Positions 22,601-36,440 of a stretch of 64,000 bases of DNA are shown here, one piece after another; the stretch's first letter is position 1, and each line of letters opens with the position of its first letter. Origin of the DNA: Salminus brasiliensis. Taxonomy: Eukaryota > Chordata > Actinopteri > Characiformes > Bryconidae. The notes beneath the pieces were generated by a model. That model was not told the DNA's origin and ran no database searches. It worked only from the letters and a program-made list of their open reading frames with translations. The position numbers and the translations under genes were made by a program. The stretch covers positions 20,956,925-21,020,924 of the forward strand of contig NC_132878.1 in the NCBI RefSeq assembly GCF_030463535.1, written 5' to 3'.

Positions 22601-25600
22601 TCGAATCAGGCAGAATAACCTAATTGGGAAATCTTTCTGTGTCTTGTGTAGTGTCTACTACTGGTTAACTATCCTTTCGTGTTTCTGTTCTTATATTTAT
22701 TTACATGCTGTCTATATTCAACCTTCTTTGTATGCATAAATATTTGTTTTTAACAGAACTACCATACAGTACATTAGAAAATAGTGTTGATTTAAATTTG
22801 ACTTCCCTTGTCCTGACTTCAGAGAAATGGCTGAAACTGAAGGTCCAGACCTAGCGGTGTGCCAGGAATGGATTTACAGTGCTGTGTAAACTGGCAATTA
22901 TGTGGTTCAGAAAATGAAAAAAGGACAAACCACAGATTTGACTGACATTTTGAATGATAGTCAGTGGGTAACCTTAACGGCAGACAATTTTTACATATGC
23001 TGCAAACGTTTAGTCTCACTTCGCTTTTCAATATGGTTGTTTACTAATGAGCATGTTCTCTTTATTGGTTTGTATAAGGGTTCTCCATCTTTGGGCTAAA
23101 GGCATTTCTAAACAAGATTTTAGAACATTCAGGTAAACTTGCTCTTTATACAGAGGAAGAGACGTTGATGAACACAAAGCTGAATTCAAACCTTGATGAA
23201 GGACCATATAAGTGTGGAATTCTCCACTCATCAAGTGTTGCTGGTTTTACTGTAGAACTTTTGCAGTCTTTATTTTTTACCAAGCCTTGTTCGACGGTGA
23301 AGTTGCACCAGCTCAATTTTTCCAAGACAAAGCTAAATATATAAAAGTATTTGTAAATGTAAAAGTAATGAGTTTTTTGGGGGTTTATTTGACCAATTTA
23401 ATGGTTGCATTTTCTCCTTTTATTATGTATATATATATATAGATGGGCAACTTTTAAATTGGTAAAGAAGCTTTACTTCAAATGACTATCTTCAGCAATA
23501 GTTTGTAAAGAGGCAGTGGCTGGTTGCATATGTGTCGGAGGAGGTGTCAGTCTTTAATCTCTTAGTGTCAGAAGAAATACATGTAATGGGGGAGAGTACT
23601 AACAAGTGTGTTGGGTGATTGGCTAAAATTTAGCAATAATTTGGCTAAAATCTAAAATTGAAAAATTTAGTAAAATAAATACATAAATAAGTGTGTTTGG
23701 AGTACCTGCTCACAGGTTTGTATTGTAAGGGTGTTTTGAAGGCTGCCTTCATATCTTTTGCAAGTACTGTAAATTACTGTCAGTGGTAACTGACTATGTG
23801 CTACGGATGCAGCAGACAGAGATTAGGGTTCAAGTTCAGGAGTATGCCTTTAAGTCCACCCTCATTTCTCTTTAATCCGTTCTTCCTTTGTTCCCTTCGC
23901 CGGTAGTCCAGCATAAACACACACGCAGCTCTGATTCTTGTCTTCCGTGTAGGGAAGGGAGAAGGGAGGGAATGGGGAAAAGAAAAACACTAGAGTCATT
24001 TTTGGCAAAGCCTCACGTGGCCACACAATATCAGGCCTTGTTCTTCAAAAGTGCAGAGTAGCTTCGGGAGGAATTATGATGTGAAATTAAGCAAACACTG
24101 GCAGCCTAAAATTGTCCGTGCTGAAAGCAAAAGGCTCACAAAAAAAAAAAAAAACTTGGAGTGACCTTAACATCCTCTTCCGAGCAGGATAACGGTATCT
24201 GAGCTTTTCACATAACTCCTGTGTTCTAGCCCCAGACATCAAGACGTCAACAAAATAAATGAAGACTAGACCAACCACCCACAAAGCCATGTAGCTACAG
24301 TGCATAATGAAGACCAGACATTTTTTCCTCTCCCACAATTACTACACACCTACAAATTCATGCATTAATAATAATTAATAATCCCCTCATCAATACCAAA
24401 GTTGCCAACACTTTGGTGGTAATTATAAAGACTGATGAATATGTTTTGTATCTTAAAGGCTCAGGATCAAATGCACAAACATTAAGCTTTAGATGAATAA
24501 TGTTCACCTATAACAACGGGCCAGGTCGATGTCTGAGATGGATGTTAGAGAGTAGCTGCACAGTCGGTTCTTGTAGTAGACCTGTTGAATACAGGAGAAA
24601 TGCTCAGGCGTGAAGATATGAGAAACAAGAGCAAATCATTATGTCCCAGATGACGGTCTTGTGGTTCATCCCAGTCGCAAACCTGGTGATAGGATTTAAG
24701 GAGCCCGAGGCATGATGGCAATGAAGGCTGTAACCTGGGCTGGACTGACAGAAAGGCTACTATAGCAGAAGTCACAAAATGTTTAATGATGGTTATGGGA
24801 GGAACTTGTCACAATGCACAGTGTGTCACATTCTGGTGTGTATGGGGCTGCATAGCCACAGTCCAGTTAGAGCCACCATGCTAACCTCTGACCACCATCA
24901 AATTCCAAAAAGCCACAATGGGCACTTGAGAGTGCAAAATGCCCTGTAGAAAGTAGAAGGAGGGGATTGCAATGGTCTGCTCAGTGTTCTGCATGGAAAC
25001 TCCGGGTCTGGGATGGGCATTCAAGTGGATGTCAGTTTGGCAATGGAGGAAACCAGCAAGACTGGTGGCAGTTGTATAGCGGCTCACATCTTATAGTTCA
25101 TATGCTAAACACAGCTGGAGAGGTGTTCTTTTCATGCTCTTTCTCAGCCAGTTTTATCTTGACTTCCAAAGTCCACATGATTTGTTTCCAAAACGCACCA
25201 GGCTCGATCTTCCTCTGAAAACTTGAAACTTTATTTTTGTGATGAGGACACAAAAAAGGTTTATTTCTGATGATTCTTCAACAAAGGTCATATTTATGCA
25301 GGTGTTGCTGCACAGTAAAACAGTGCACCACCACACCAGTCTGCTAGATCGCCCTGAAGGTCTTTAGCAGTCGAATGGACATTTTGATTTGGATTTGGAA
25401 AAATGGCTCTGAGAAATTGCTTTGACATCATCTTATAGCCTTCTCCTGCTTTGGGGCATCAAATATTTACATTTTATGAATGCTGTGCAGCTACTGAGAA
25501 AGGCCCATGGCTGCTGATTGCTGGAACAAGGTTTGAGGCGTCAGTATTTATAAAGTTTCAACATTGGAATCACTCTGCCTTTATTAACAATGGTTGTGAA

Positions 25601-26055
25601 CAAGCCATAGCTCTAACAAGCCAAAAAAGGTCTGACACCTTGCTAAAAGTTTTCCAAAGCGGTCATATCCTGCTCAGACATGCTTGTGATGGTGCTGATG
25701 CCTGCTGATTATCCCATTTACCTGCAGAGGAGTTCCATCAGTGTGTCATTGAGTCTCTAGTGTTCCAACTTTACAAGCCTCACACGAAGGCAACAGCTAA
25801 AGTTACAGCTGAGCTGTTCTGCACATGCCTGAATTTGACTGGCTGCTTCCTTCCACTGTAGCCACTGAGTTAAATTAGACTATTATTTCCTCTACATAAT
25901 TCACTGAGTTAAGAGGGACAATCCAGCCTTAAAAGGGCATTGAGATAGTTATGTTATGCAATATTCTGTAGTGTGGATTAGTTCCTGTCAGCCACAACAG
26001 TTGAACAGTTTTGTGTGTTGTTTTTTTTCCTTCCATCATTATGTCACACAACCAC
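19670..26055. other. Intergenic desert, no gene recognised
   Basis: It contains only short ORFs. A possible decayed hAT-type element lies at about 21985-22625 (a GGATGTCCAGATCC start, and a reading frame at 22180 that begins MWNYFTVEHEN like a BED-finger transposase start). AGAACCTTT motifs occur at 20165-20235 and 21300-21490. A fragment starting ACATTGACAAAAGTATTAGG at 20752 resembles a MITE end. Confidence 0.45.
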
Positions 26056-26058
26056 TGG

Positions 26059-26059
<1 letters not shown>

Positions 26060-26119
<60 letters not shown>
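26060..26119. repeat. TA dinucleotide repeat
   Basis: About 30 uninterrupted TA units; the Tyr-Ile reading frames through it are artefacts. Confidence 0.95.
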
Positions 26120-26124
<5 letters not shown>

Positions 26125-26984
26125 TGTATATCCTATCCTTCCTGCCCCAACCTGCCCAGTCCTCGATCTGTATTGACGCTCAGCCGATCACACTGAAAGA
26201 CAATCATTGGTATCATCCTTAAAAACACCAAACACACACACACGTATATATGTACATGTACAAACACTAAATGCTGCTAGGGACATATAAATGCATTATT
26301 AGCAGTTGGCTTTCTATCTGTCCCATCTGCTGGAGACCAACAAACAGTATTTATTCAGGATAAAGAACGCAAAACAATGAAAATCCACTGGAGGCAGAAT
26401 TCAGCTTTAGGTAAATGAGCGTTCGTCAGAAAGACGTGTCCAACGCCAGTGCCAGGAGATGGTCTCCACTGACCTGTTAAAACTCTGCTGGGTAGTTGTA
26501 TTCTTGGCACAGTGGCCAGAGGTAGCTGCGTGGACTGTTTTACCTCTCAGTCTTGTGAATGTGTGTGTTGTGAAAGACACGTCAGACTTTTTAAAAGGTC
26601 CCGTATTTACATTCTTCTTGTTTATTTATTTCCCCTGAAGTGCACTAAGAAAATCTGCATGGGTTGCATACGTACCAGAAGTAGTCATAATTTATTTTTA
26701 TATGATCACTTCCCAACCTCACTGTATCAGGCAAACAAAACAGGCCACTTTTGCTACTTTTAATCTATGCAAAAACTTTAATAACTTTAATACTGTATTA
26801 ATTGGACTAGGTAATTTAGTCATATGACCAAGGGCAGCCAAACTTTTGCATAAGTCATTGCTGTCTCAAAGAAAAACATATTCCAAAAAAACATACATCG
26901 AATGTTTAGAGCATTTTTGCCCTCTTAGCTAAAGTGATTTAAAGTCATTTTAAAGCATTTTTGTTGGACCAGCCATCAATGTGG

Positions 26985-27115
26985 CAGCGGTGGCCTAAAG
27001 GTTAAAGAAGCGGGCTTTGGACCGTTAGTTCAAACCTCAGAACTGACATTCACAGCTAAAGTGCCCTGGAGCAAAAATTGTGGCGGTTCAATATGCTCTA
27101 GCTTAAGAAATATAA
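26985..27115 (+). repeat. tRNA-derived SINE-like fragment
   Basis: GCGGTGGCCTAAAGGTTAAAG resembles an A box, and GTTAGTTCAAACCTCAG a B box at normal tRNA spacing. A body with GTGCCCTGGAGCAAAA follows. It is a retroposon, not a functional tRNA. Confidence 0.55.
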
Positions 27116-27249
27116 CAAGCTGTGGAAGAAAGCAGCTACCCACACCAGGGTAAACGCTAATACTAGCTAAGCAGCTTTTATCTCTTCTCTCCAAGAGGGT
27201 TGCCTAGCATCCCATATAGAATTGTCCCATAATTGGAAACTAAAGGATG

Positions 27250-30200
27250 TGTTCCAGATCACTGGACGTGATTAGTTATGTATTTTTGAGGCTTTTAAGA
27301 CGGGGCACTGAAGGGAATGGAGAAATGACTACCAATGGCTAGAATGAGTGAGAGAGAGAAAGTGCTCAAGCCTAACTGCTGTCTGACACTTCACAGTCAA
27401 AGTTAGAGAGGAAGAAGGAAGTAAACTTAGAGTCAGGGATTCCTGTTTGAGTCTTCCAAACAGATGTTAAGATAGGAATAATGATCTTACACCCATCACC
27501 GTATCCATAGTTCTATCAGTGTGTGTACAGTCTATATGTACTTAATGGGAATGGGAATGTATTTATGGGAATAATCACCCTTAGCATGGATGACATTAAC
27601 AAGGTGTTGTGGATTGCACTGTAGCAGGTGACAGAGGTAATGCTAAACTGCTTCACAGTGGTGCATCAGTTCCCCTCTGGCATCTACAGCTCGTGAGGCA
27701 CCGCTGTTGTACCGTTGGGAGACACTCAAAGTGCGAGAAGTCCATTCTCAACATAGCTTCACTATGTCAGCTCTAAAACATCCCACAAAGTCAGCGCTTT
27801 CCGAGATCATCATGCCCATTTAGACATCAGTCAAATTACGGCCTTGATGCCCATGATGATCGCTTTGCACTCTGTACAACGACTGGTTTGCTCACTTATT
27901 TATACATGCAGCACACCAGGACAAGCAGCCGGCCCCCAACCGGACAGAGTTTATTCCAAACCAGGGGTGGTTGTAATATTATGATATGACTGTATATGTT
28001 ACGCGTATTTAACTGTATGCAGCAATATAGGCTGAACTATTGAATCTAAACTAAAAACATCAGTACGACACACACGGTCATTGATGCAAAGCACCACAAC
28101 ACTGTTTGAGTACTAAGAGCTTGTTGATCTTTCCAATATAAATTATAACTCTCCAGAAGATGAACTGGCTCAGGTTGCTCATCCATCTTAAGTAGGAGTC
28201 TTTGTCTTTCCATCAACACCTCCACAAGAACCATAAGCCCTATTGGTTTCATAACTAGTCTTGTAGCATCCTAGCACTAGCACATGCCTTAGGCCAGGAT
28301 AAACAGCAGCCAGGAAAAGCTCCTGGCTACCGTCAACAAAGAAGCACTGTACTGCACTAGGTACCTCTACTGAACCCACAAAGTTCTCCGCCCTTTCAAA
28401 CATCCCCATGGGTTTAAAAAAAATGGTTCTTCCTATGCCAACCATACAGTACATTAAACATGCTTTAATATTTTAAGCTAACCATTAGGATTCTTTCTCT
28501 AAGAGTTATAAGTAATTATACGACAGTTAAGGGGCAGACAAAACAGGGATCTACTACTTACTATGCAAAAAGGGTTTAACCCAAAAAAATCCATCAGTAC
28601 AAGTTCCTTCCTGCCACCCCAAAACGAGTGGGGCCCATGTGGGGAGCCCAGAGGTACCCTATGACAACACCTACAAGGAACTCATTCTACTCATTCTAGG
28701 ATATGAGGAACAAAAAAAAAAAAGAAAAAAAAAAAAAAAAAAAAGTCCTCCTTCATCCCACACTGCCTTCTCTAAATTTAGCAGCATGTTACTCTAGACT
28801 GCAGTGAGTCTATTTAGTCAGGGGTAAGGAGAAGCCAGAAAGAGAGCGAAAGAGAGAGAGAACGGTTATCGTTTCTAATCAGTTCTCTAAGGAATGGAAA
28901 CTAAGGTGTGCAATAATTCTAAAGAATCTCTATATAATCTCTTTTTTTATAAGAAATCATCTAGAATCTACATAATAAATATAATAAAATGCTATAATAA
29001 ATATAAATCTAGAATATGAATGTATAATAAAATGTATGTAATAAAAGCCCACATCTAATAATACAGAACGCCTGGATAGAGGATCTTGATCATGAATATA
29101 AAGCAACTAAATAATATAAAAATACAATAAATTTATATAATACTTCTATAAACAGAGCTTTAGTCAGTAATTACTAAGCATTTCTAACCATTTTTCTTAG
29201 GAATGGAAACTGAGGTGTGCATCAATTCCATGGAATCTCTAAGTTGTCATCGAGCATCTAGCCATTAAATATAATCAGCTATATCATAATGAAGCTTTAA
29301 TAAAACATGTCATAAAAGTGAAACACTTATAGTATACAACTAAATAAACAGCTTGAGAAAAAGAGAGAGAGACAGAATGTATCTTTAATAAGGCTTCTTC
29401 TGCATTCTCCTGCCATTGGTGACGACTGAGGTTATGAATAGGACATTGATCTGCCAGGCCAGAGATGAGGGAGTAAATGGAAAGCTGCATTTGCCAGGGT
29501 TATTGGTGCATGAATCATAGTTGCTGCCACAGCGAACTGATTTAAGGTCTACCATTTTCAGGCCCTTTTCTTCCCCTCCTTTATTTCTTCATCACCCCCT
29601 TCCTCTTTGCATCCACTAAACCTTGCTGGACTTGGGCTGGCAGTCACACTGCAGTCATGGGCTAGAGGGCTCAGCTATTGAAGTCTGAAGACCATCCCTC
29701 TCTGTGGCACACTGCGGCCTTGTCCGAGTGAGGCCAGATGACCGCATCTGAGGGACTGAGGGATCTGTCAGCACCCCCAGTTAGATTGACCTATAGGCAA
29801 CAGCCGCCCGAGAGCCACTACTGAGCTCCAGAACATTCCTCTACATGTGCTAATCTGAGCAATTTCTTGGATTTCAGCACAACTGAATATCATCACTAAA
29901 ACAAGTAAACAAGAATCTGCCACTTTAGGCAACGGTTACAGCTGGACATGGAGTTTACAGACTTCCTTTGCATACCTGAAATGTAGTTTGCACAATACAG
30001 ATTGCATAATAATCTCTAAAATGGAAAACTTTCAAAGCAGAAGAAAAAACTTTTTATTCCATTTTGGAGAATTTCTATTGGTTCAGTCAATTGACAAAAC
30101 AAAGAAAAAACATCTGCCAGATATACAGTATGTCAAAAAGTAAAAACAAAAAAACAAAAACAAAAAAAAACAGATGTAGATACAAGGTTTTTGCATGACA

Positions 30201-30759
30201 GCAATGATATGCTGTTTTTCAGCTCTACTTCTTTAGCAGAGAAAACATAGAACTATAGAAATAGACTACAGTAAGGGCACGCGGAACAGCTAGTATTTAT
30301 ATATGGGCTGGTAACCTGGTTACAGATATCAAAAACTCAGTACACCCTAAAAACCTCTCTGTCTTACGGGTGTGCCATGGCAACATCAACCAATTTTGTT
30401 GGCCAGTGATGGAGGATTGTCAGTCATTAGCGTTCATAAGAATATTAAAACCACACCCAGACCGGTCTCATAGAGATCTGATAAAAGCATTTTGGTGTTT
30501 TTATTATATTTGGTTTTAAACTTTGCTGAATGCTTCACAGAACACCCAATTTTGTCCTCTCCAGTAATGCAGTATAATTATATTTGTGCTTCAAGTGGAA
30601 ACGTGTCTGAGGTGGCATCCAGACTTGGCTGATGCAATCCTGGTTGTGATACCATCTTTACTGATAGGTGGCCTCTCTAATTTTGCCTGTGTGTAGTGAA
30701 GTGCAGCATCATCTTATCAGCTCAACCTTTCCTCTGAATTCTCATCAGATAAACATGTG

Positions 30760-30805
<46 letters not shown>

Positions 30806-31465
30806 GGCCTATGCACACCTTCTTCCTCTTTAGGAACATGCTAGAGCTGGCAAAGACAGCTAGGCCCATTGTGCTCAATGCTATCTTGTGTCTCCATTCC
30901 GAGATGGTATCAGCCTTGAGCTTGCACGCAGAACTCATGTAGACAAATAAGCATGTGGTGTCTACCCAGTGTGGTGTGTGGTTCACTGCCCAGTGTAAAC
31001 ACAGAGATCTCCAAAAACAACCTGAAAGTGAAGCTCCAACACACCGCAATGCTGTCAAAATCCAAAATGAGATTTAGCTTTTAATACACAGCAATGTGTT
31101 TCTCCAGGTCACTGTTAGCCACTTTAGCATGCTTGGTAGAGCTTGTCTTTTCCTATCACAAAGCACGATCTTAATTTGCAAAACTACATAAGTGTTAAGG
31201 AAATACATGTACTTCATGTGAGTTGGCCTAGTTTCCCAGGGAGCACCAGCCAATATCTTTTAGATGAGCTTTAATATGAGTTTGTGAACCAGAACTAATC
31301 ATTCAACATGATCAGAATGCCTCAGGAATGCGAGCCACACAGTAGGACTGTTAAGGCAAGATTAGTCATTAGGATTGGGCAGCTGAGGACAGTTTCAGAA
31401 TGTAGTAACAAATCTGACTCTTCAAACCACTCAACAACCATGGGCTCCTCTAAGCAGCTGGCTAG
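27250..31465. other. Intergenic desert, no gene recognised
   Basis: Only short ORFs are present. An adenine-rich tract lies at 28712-28744 and a (CA)n run at 30762-30799. Two related AT-rich segments near 28895-28950 and 29190-29240 share GGAATGGAAACT(A/G)AGGTGTGCA. Nothing else could be assigned. Confidence 0.45.
30762..30799. repeat. CA dinucleotide repeat
   Basis: About 19 uninterrupted CA units. Confidence 0.95.
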
Positions 31466-31471
31466 CATAGC

Positions 31472-32673
31472 TACACTATGTGGCCAAAAGTATTGTGACA
31501 CCTGCCCATTTACTTTTTTCTGGAATTAAGGGTATTTATTTTTGTGGAATATTATAATTATTTCTTCATTAACTGATACAAATGTTCCAATAAGCCCATC
31601 TCTACAAATTTTACTTTTAAATTTAATTTTACAGTTCTATTTTTCCTATTGGAAAGAGGGCACGCAAATTATGGTTGGCACTTTCTATTACACACCAGTT
31701 GCACTCCCTTTTGGCTATTCTCTATTGAGAAACGTCTTAATAGAGTTAAATGAGTTAATAGAGTAAATCAAGCTGCCATGAGGATATGGCTAAATGGAAT
31801 TGAAGATGTTAAGAAGTTCCGTTAACACTTTACTTGGAGGGTGCCTTAGATCCACGTAGATCCTTCCCTTAACTAATATGGGCCCATTAAATGCAACTGC
31901 ACTCCAAGTTAAATGTAAACAACTGTCCATTGAATGCAACACAACACCTAACCCCAACCTTTTAGAGTTAGGGTAAGATTTAAGGATTAGGTTTAGGCTT
32001 TAGGGTTAAATTACATTTAAGGTAAATTGTTAGGGTTAGACCCCATCAAGAGTCAGAGTTTAGTTGCACTTACCACATATTCAGTTTAATGTTAGTTGAA
32101 TGTTAGTTGAGCATCACTGAGCATCTATAATGGACCATCCATGGAAAGGTACCAATGTTTCTCCTTAATATTAGACTTATGTGTCTATACTTATATATAG
32201 GGTGTGTGTGTTGTTGGGTGGGATGGGATAAGATGAGTGTGGGTGGAGGTTAAAAGGGGTAGTATAATACTGTTTTCTGTTTGTCATTTTGTACATTTTA
32301 TTTCTAAAAATATATAATAACAAATATAATAAAAAGTTTATTAATTGCTGAGAGGATTTGATTGCATTCAGCAGCAAATCATTAGTGAGGTCAGGATTTA
32401 GGATGTTAACCACCTCACCTCATTCCAAAGTCAACCCAAAAGTACTGGATGGCGCTTCATCATTCTAACACAGTTCCATTGAGCTGGGGAGCTTTATACC
32501 CCTCTAGCCCATACCTGGCATTAGGCATGGTGCCAATAGGTTCATGAGGGCCCCATTCTATTGACAATACCTCTATAGAGACTAGAAAACCTGTGTGTGT
32601 GTGTGTGCATTTGCACATCTGTGTAAATAATTTATTAGAAGGGACATCCACAAACATTTGGACATATAGTGTA
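31472..32673 (+). mobile_element. CACTATATG-type MITE split by an ~0.8 kb insertion
   Basis: The left end TACACTATGTGGCCAAAAG at 31472 runs to about 31543. The family sequence resumes near 32342 (GAGGATTTGATTGCATTCAG) and continues to ACATATAGTGTA at 32673. The intervening DNA has GTTAGGGTTAGAC-like repeats at about 31965-32045 and no gene. Confidence 0.6.
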
Positions 32674-33059
32674 ATTATTCCTAGAAACCAGGAAAAGACT
32701 ATAAAAAGTTAGCTTGCTTACAGCTTGCACTGTTTCTCACTGTTTAACATGTCCTTTCAGTTAAGGGGAAGTGTGGAAGTCAATGAAAGGTCTGAAATCT
32801 CAGAGAGAACTGCTTGTTTCTGTGTCAGATGAAAGAGTCATCAGGAGGGAAACCTTACCAGCATCCCTGTCATAGTCTTGCATATTTCACATCTGAAATA
32901 TATACAACAAGCCTAAAGCATATTTGAAGAGACCTATTTTTGAGTCACAACGTACCAAAGGTATGTTTGGAGAAAGAAAACAGGATTCAATGATTGAACC
33001 TTTGCAAAGTGCTAAGAATGGGGGGGCATCTAATATGCTTTAGTGTTGTGTGACAGCCA

Positions 33060-33480
33060 GGAAGCATTCCATAGACACGTGGAAGAATGGATGCCACAAA
33101 ATTCTTGGAGAAAACATTTACCATCAGTCAACAATGATTCAAAACATACCTCAATATTTCAAAAACCACACAAGCTGATGCACTTAGAATGACCCTGAAA
33201 TCAACAGAAATCTGTGGGCCTTAAACTCACAAATCTGTCGATCTTAAACATGCTTTGCAAGCAAAATGGGCCAAAATCACAAAACTAAAACAAGAACAGC
33301 AGTTTGCAGCAGATGTAGTACCTTCTTTACGTAGGTGCCTAAAATTCTGCATACAACTGCAGCTTGATTTGTTAAAGTATATGAATAGGATTGATGACAC
33401 ATTTTTGGCTTTTACCGGACTAACTGGAGCCACACTGCCCCACACTGAGCTAGATCACACATGCACTGGTCAAGAAAAAC
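33060..33480 (+). mobile_element. Possible Tc1-like transposase relic
   Basis: Fragments such as KHALQAKWAKITK and an EICGP-type stretch after AATGACCCTGAAATCAAC recall the C-terminal part of Tc1 transposases. Decay is heavy, so this is a tentative call. Confidence 0.35.
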
Positions 33481-33683
33481 AAAATCTTTTGCTGCATACA
33501 CGTGTAATTACGTCAACGCGCTTGATACTTGTAACTGTCAAGAGGCCGTTCACTGGTGGAAAGGAACAAAAATGTGTTTAAGTGTTAAACAGATAGATCA
33601 AATGACCCAGACACAGACTACTGGGACTTTGAACCCTTTGAAAAGAAGAAAAGTAGATTTCACATTCAGTGATTTAGACATGG

Positions 33684-33970
33684 CCATCACCCTCCCAGTG
33701 TCCTCCCCATAGCATATGCCTTCTCCCAGTGTCCTCCCCATAGCATATGCCTTCTCCCAGTGCCCTCCCCATAGCATATGCCTTCTCCCAGTGCCCTCCC
33801 CATAGCATATACCTTCTCCCAGTGCCCTCCCCATAGCATATACCAGTGTCCTCCCCAAAGTCTTCACCCTCCCAGTGCCCTCCCCATAGTTTATACCTTC
33901 TCTCAGTGCCCTCCCCAAAGTCATTACCCTCCCAGCACCTTCCTGAAAGCCATTACCCTCCTAGCACCCT
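33684..33970. repeat. 31-bp minisatellite
   Basis: Near-perfect tandem units of CCAGTG(T/C)CCTCCCCATAG followed by CATATGCCTTCTC, 31 bases each. There are about five full units from 33690, then shortened and diverged ones to about 33970. As 31 is not divisible by three, three units restore the frame, which explains the long minus-strand ORF. Confidence 0.85.
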
Positions 33971-33999
33971 AAAGGTGAAAGTTATTGAACATAGACAAA

Positions 34000-35367
34000 C
34001 TGACTTATGACTTAATGCTCCCGGGCAGCAACTGTCCCTTAATCAGGAAATCACAGGTTAATTTCCTGGTGATGACACAGCCAGCCATGATCAGGAGTCC
34101 TAGGGAAAATAACTGACCTCTTTTACTTGATCATCTAATTCAGTAAAAGTACAAGTATTTATAATGCTTGAATGCTTGAATATTTCAACATAATAATCAT
34201 GAATAGTAAATCACAAATACATATTTTCCACCTTCGGGCACTGGACATCATACAGAACAAGCTTACTGTTAAAGCAAGTTGCTCCCTTACAGCTAGAAAC
34301 TGGCCTAACAATCTCTCAAAACAATCCATTCTAAGCCGAACTAGTCATAACATTAGAACAGCACCATAGAAGCACAGGGTCAGCTTGAAGCAATTACTAA
34401 TGCATTAGCCTGGTTTACAGGCCCTGAAACAGTGACGGTAATTGGCTCTATGATGTGATAATGCATTGCCACAGTGAATGCCCAGAGCGACGTGTTTTTC
34501 TTGAGTTCACAGATTATTTGCATCACTGGATGGTGACTAACAGGCTTAAATGGGCAGCGAATCTTGCCAGGAAAACAGTCCAGAAAGAATGGAAACAGGA
34601 GGAGGCCACACTAAATTCGAACCCGAGAAAGCAACTGTAAGTGTGGGTCTATAAAAAGGAGGCAATTCATGCAAAGTTAGCCAGGGTACAATGTGTATTG
34701 AAAGTTTGACACAAAATGGTTCTGGTCATTCATATAAGAAACTCAAACTAACATGACAATATTATGAAGTGTATACATATTAATGTAACTCGAAAAAGCT
34801 CAAAAACAATTGATTCAAGAGAACAACAATGCAATCGCTTCTATATCTAATAAATGTTTTTTTAACAGAAACATTTTATAATGAACATTTGCCATCTATG
34901 TGGACAAAAACCATAAAGTAGAAAAAAAAACAATACCTCAACAGTTACAAATTCCTGATAGGTTTGCATGAAGTTAGATGTTGGTATGAGGGCAGTTGTT
35001 TGGTGGACCCTCACATGATGAAATCCAATTACACATCCACGTTCCTTGGAGGGTTTTCTCCTTTCAAAACCCATTGCCTGTTCGTAGTTTGATTATGCTG
35101 TGAAAAACATATGGGTCAATTGCAATTACTGGAGCAAATACTGCAAGGATTACAATTGTGGACATTCATAGCTGCAAAAATGGTCAATTGGTATAATGGG
35201 ATTTCAAAACGTAAACACAACCATTAACTCAAATACACACACAAAATGTGCAATGCAATTCAATGACATTTTAAAAGTGAATACGCAGCTTGAAAGCCTG
35301 TCTACTTAAATACTGAATTTATTTTAATATTAAAAGATAGGTTGCTGAATAAAAACCTACCAATGTT

Positions 35368-35440
<73 letters not shown>

Positions 35441-36050
35441 GTTATATTAATGCAGTTTAACCGTAGTTAAGTGAGATAATACATTGCGAGATGCAGGCAA
35501 CTCAGAATGTGGTGACACTTCATGAAATAAACACAAACACTTTGCTGTCCTGAAGCATTAAACAGAGATTCCACCTTAAAATGGCACTGCTGTAACATTC
35601 TGCCTCCTGGAAGTTCTGCACCATTTCAGAATGTGTCCAAGCTGTTTTAGCAAATAACAAAGAAAATACATCACAGGAGTGTGTGTTGAGCACGGAGCTA
35701 AAAGAAGGTTGAACCAGCACAACTAACACATGTGTGGTGTTATAAGTATCTAAACTATGCTGATTAACACAGCTGCACCTCTTTAATGAGTTAGTTGACA
35801 AACATATTGCTAACTGTGATTGGTTCTTCGGCTGATCTGACGTCACACAGGCCCAACCTACTACTGCCCAACTTAAATACAACAACAAAAACTACAGGAA
35901 AAAAAAAGTCTCTCGACAGTATGGACCATTTATATTCTCTGCCAGTGAATAGGTAATTCAGCACAAAACATTAATAACTGTTAGAAAACAATAATGAAAA
36001 TGAGTAGAGAGGGGCTATAAATAATTTACACCAACAACCTAATGTTGGTT
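34000..36050. other. Intergenic, AT-rich
   Basis: No gene was recognised. A long TA microsatellite lies at 35371-35437. Other ORFs show no family signature. Confidence 0.5.
35371..35437. repeat. TA dinucleotide repeat
   Basis: About 33 uninterrupted TA units. Confidence 0.95.
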
Positions 36051-36109
36051 TTCCAAGTTGCACCAAATTACTGGTGCCAGTCCTGCGATATCAGGTGCAA
36101 AGATCTTAC

Positions 36110-36440
36110 AGCAGATCAAAGGTCACATATCAACAGCGCATCCCATAGCAAAGCACTGCACATATTCCTAGCCATCCACATGATCTAAAAGAAAACTCAT
36201 CGAAACAGGGACCGTGACGTGTGCCACAGAGTGGTCTGTCTATTTGGCTAGGTCGGCTAAGCTGAGCCGTTTTGGAGATGTTCTGACCTAGGCATCTGTC
36301 CATAATGACTTGGCCCTTAGATTGTTTATCTCACGCCGACTACATGAACCAACTTGTTCAGTTACTGTCTAACATCCGATTATGAGATGATCAACACTAT
36401 GCACTTCATCTGTGAGAGGTCATAATGTTCTGGCTCAAGT
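36110..36440 (-). mobile_element. Tc1/mariner relic (GATCAG-end family)
   Basis: CCATCCACATGATCTAAAAG, then GTTTTGGAGATGTTCTGACC, then CTTGGCCCTT, then GAGATGATCAACACTATGC and GAGAGGTCATAATGTT follow the order of one end of this transposon family. Much of the interior is missing. Confidence 0.55.

Noticed and set aside
26011-26222. ORFs rich in Tyr-Ile repeats
   Set aside because: They come from translation of the TA microsatellite.
26985-27060. Possible tRNA gene
   Set aside because: The A- and B-box-like segments are decayed and are followed by a repeat body, so it is a tRNA-derived SINE.
31965-32045. Interstitial telomere array
   Set aside because: The TTAGGG-type motifs are few and degenerate with mixed spacing, so only a weak resemblance is claimed.
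33598-33924. 108-aa ORF of Gly-Glu-Gly-type repeats on the minus strand
   Set aside because: It is the 31-bp minisatellite read in three frames in turn; there is no start context or family match.
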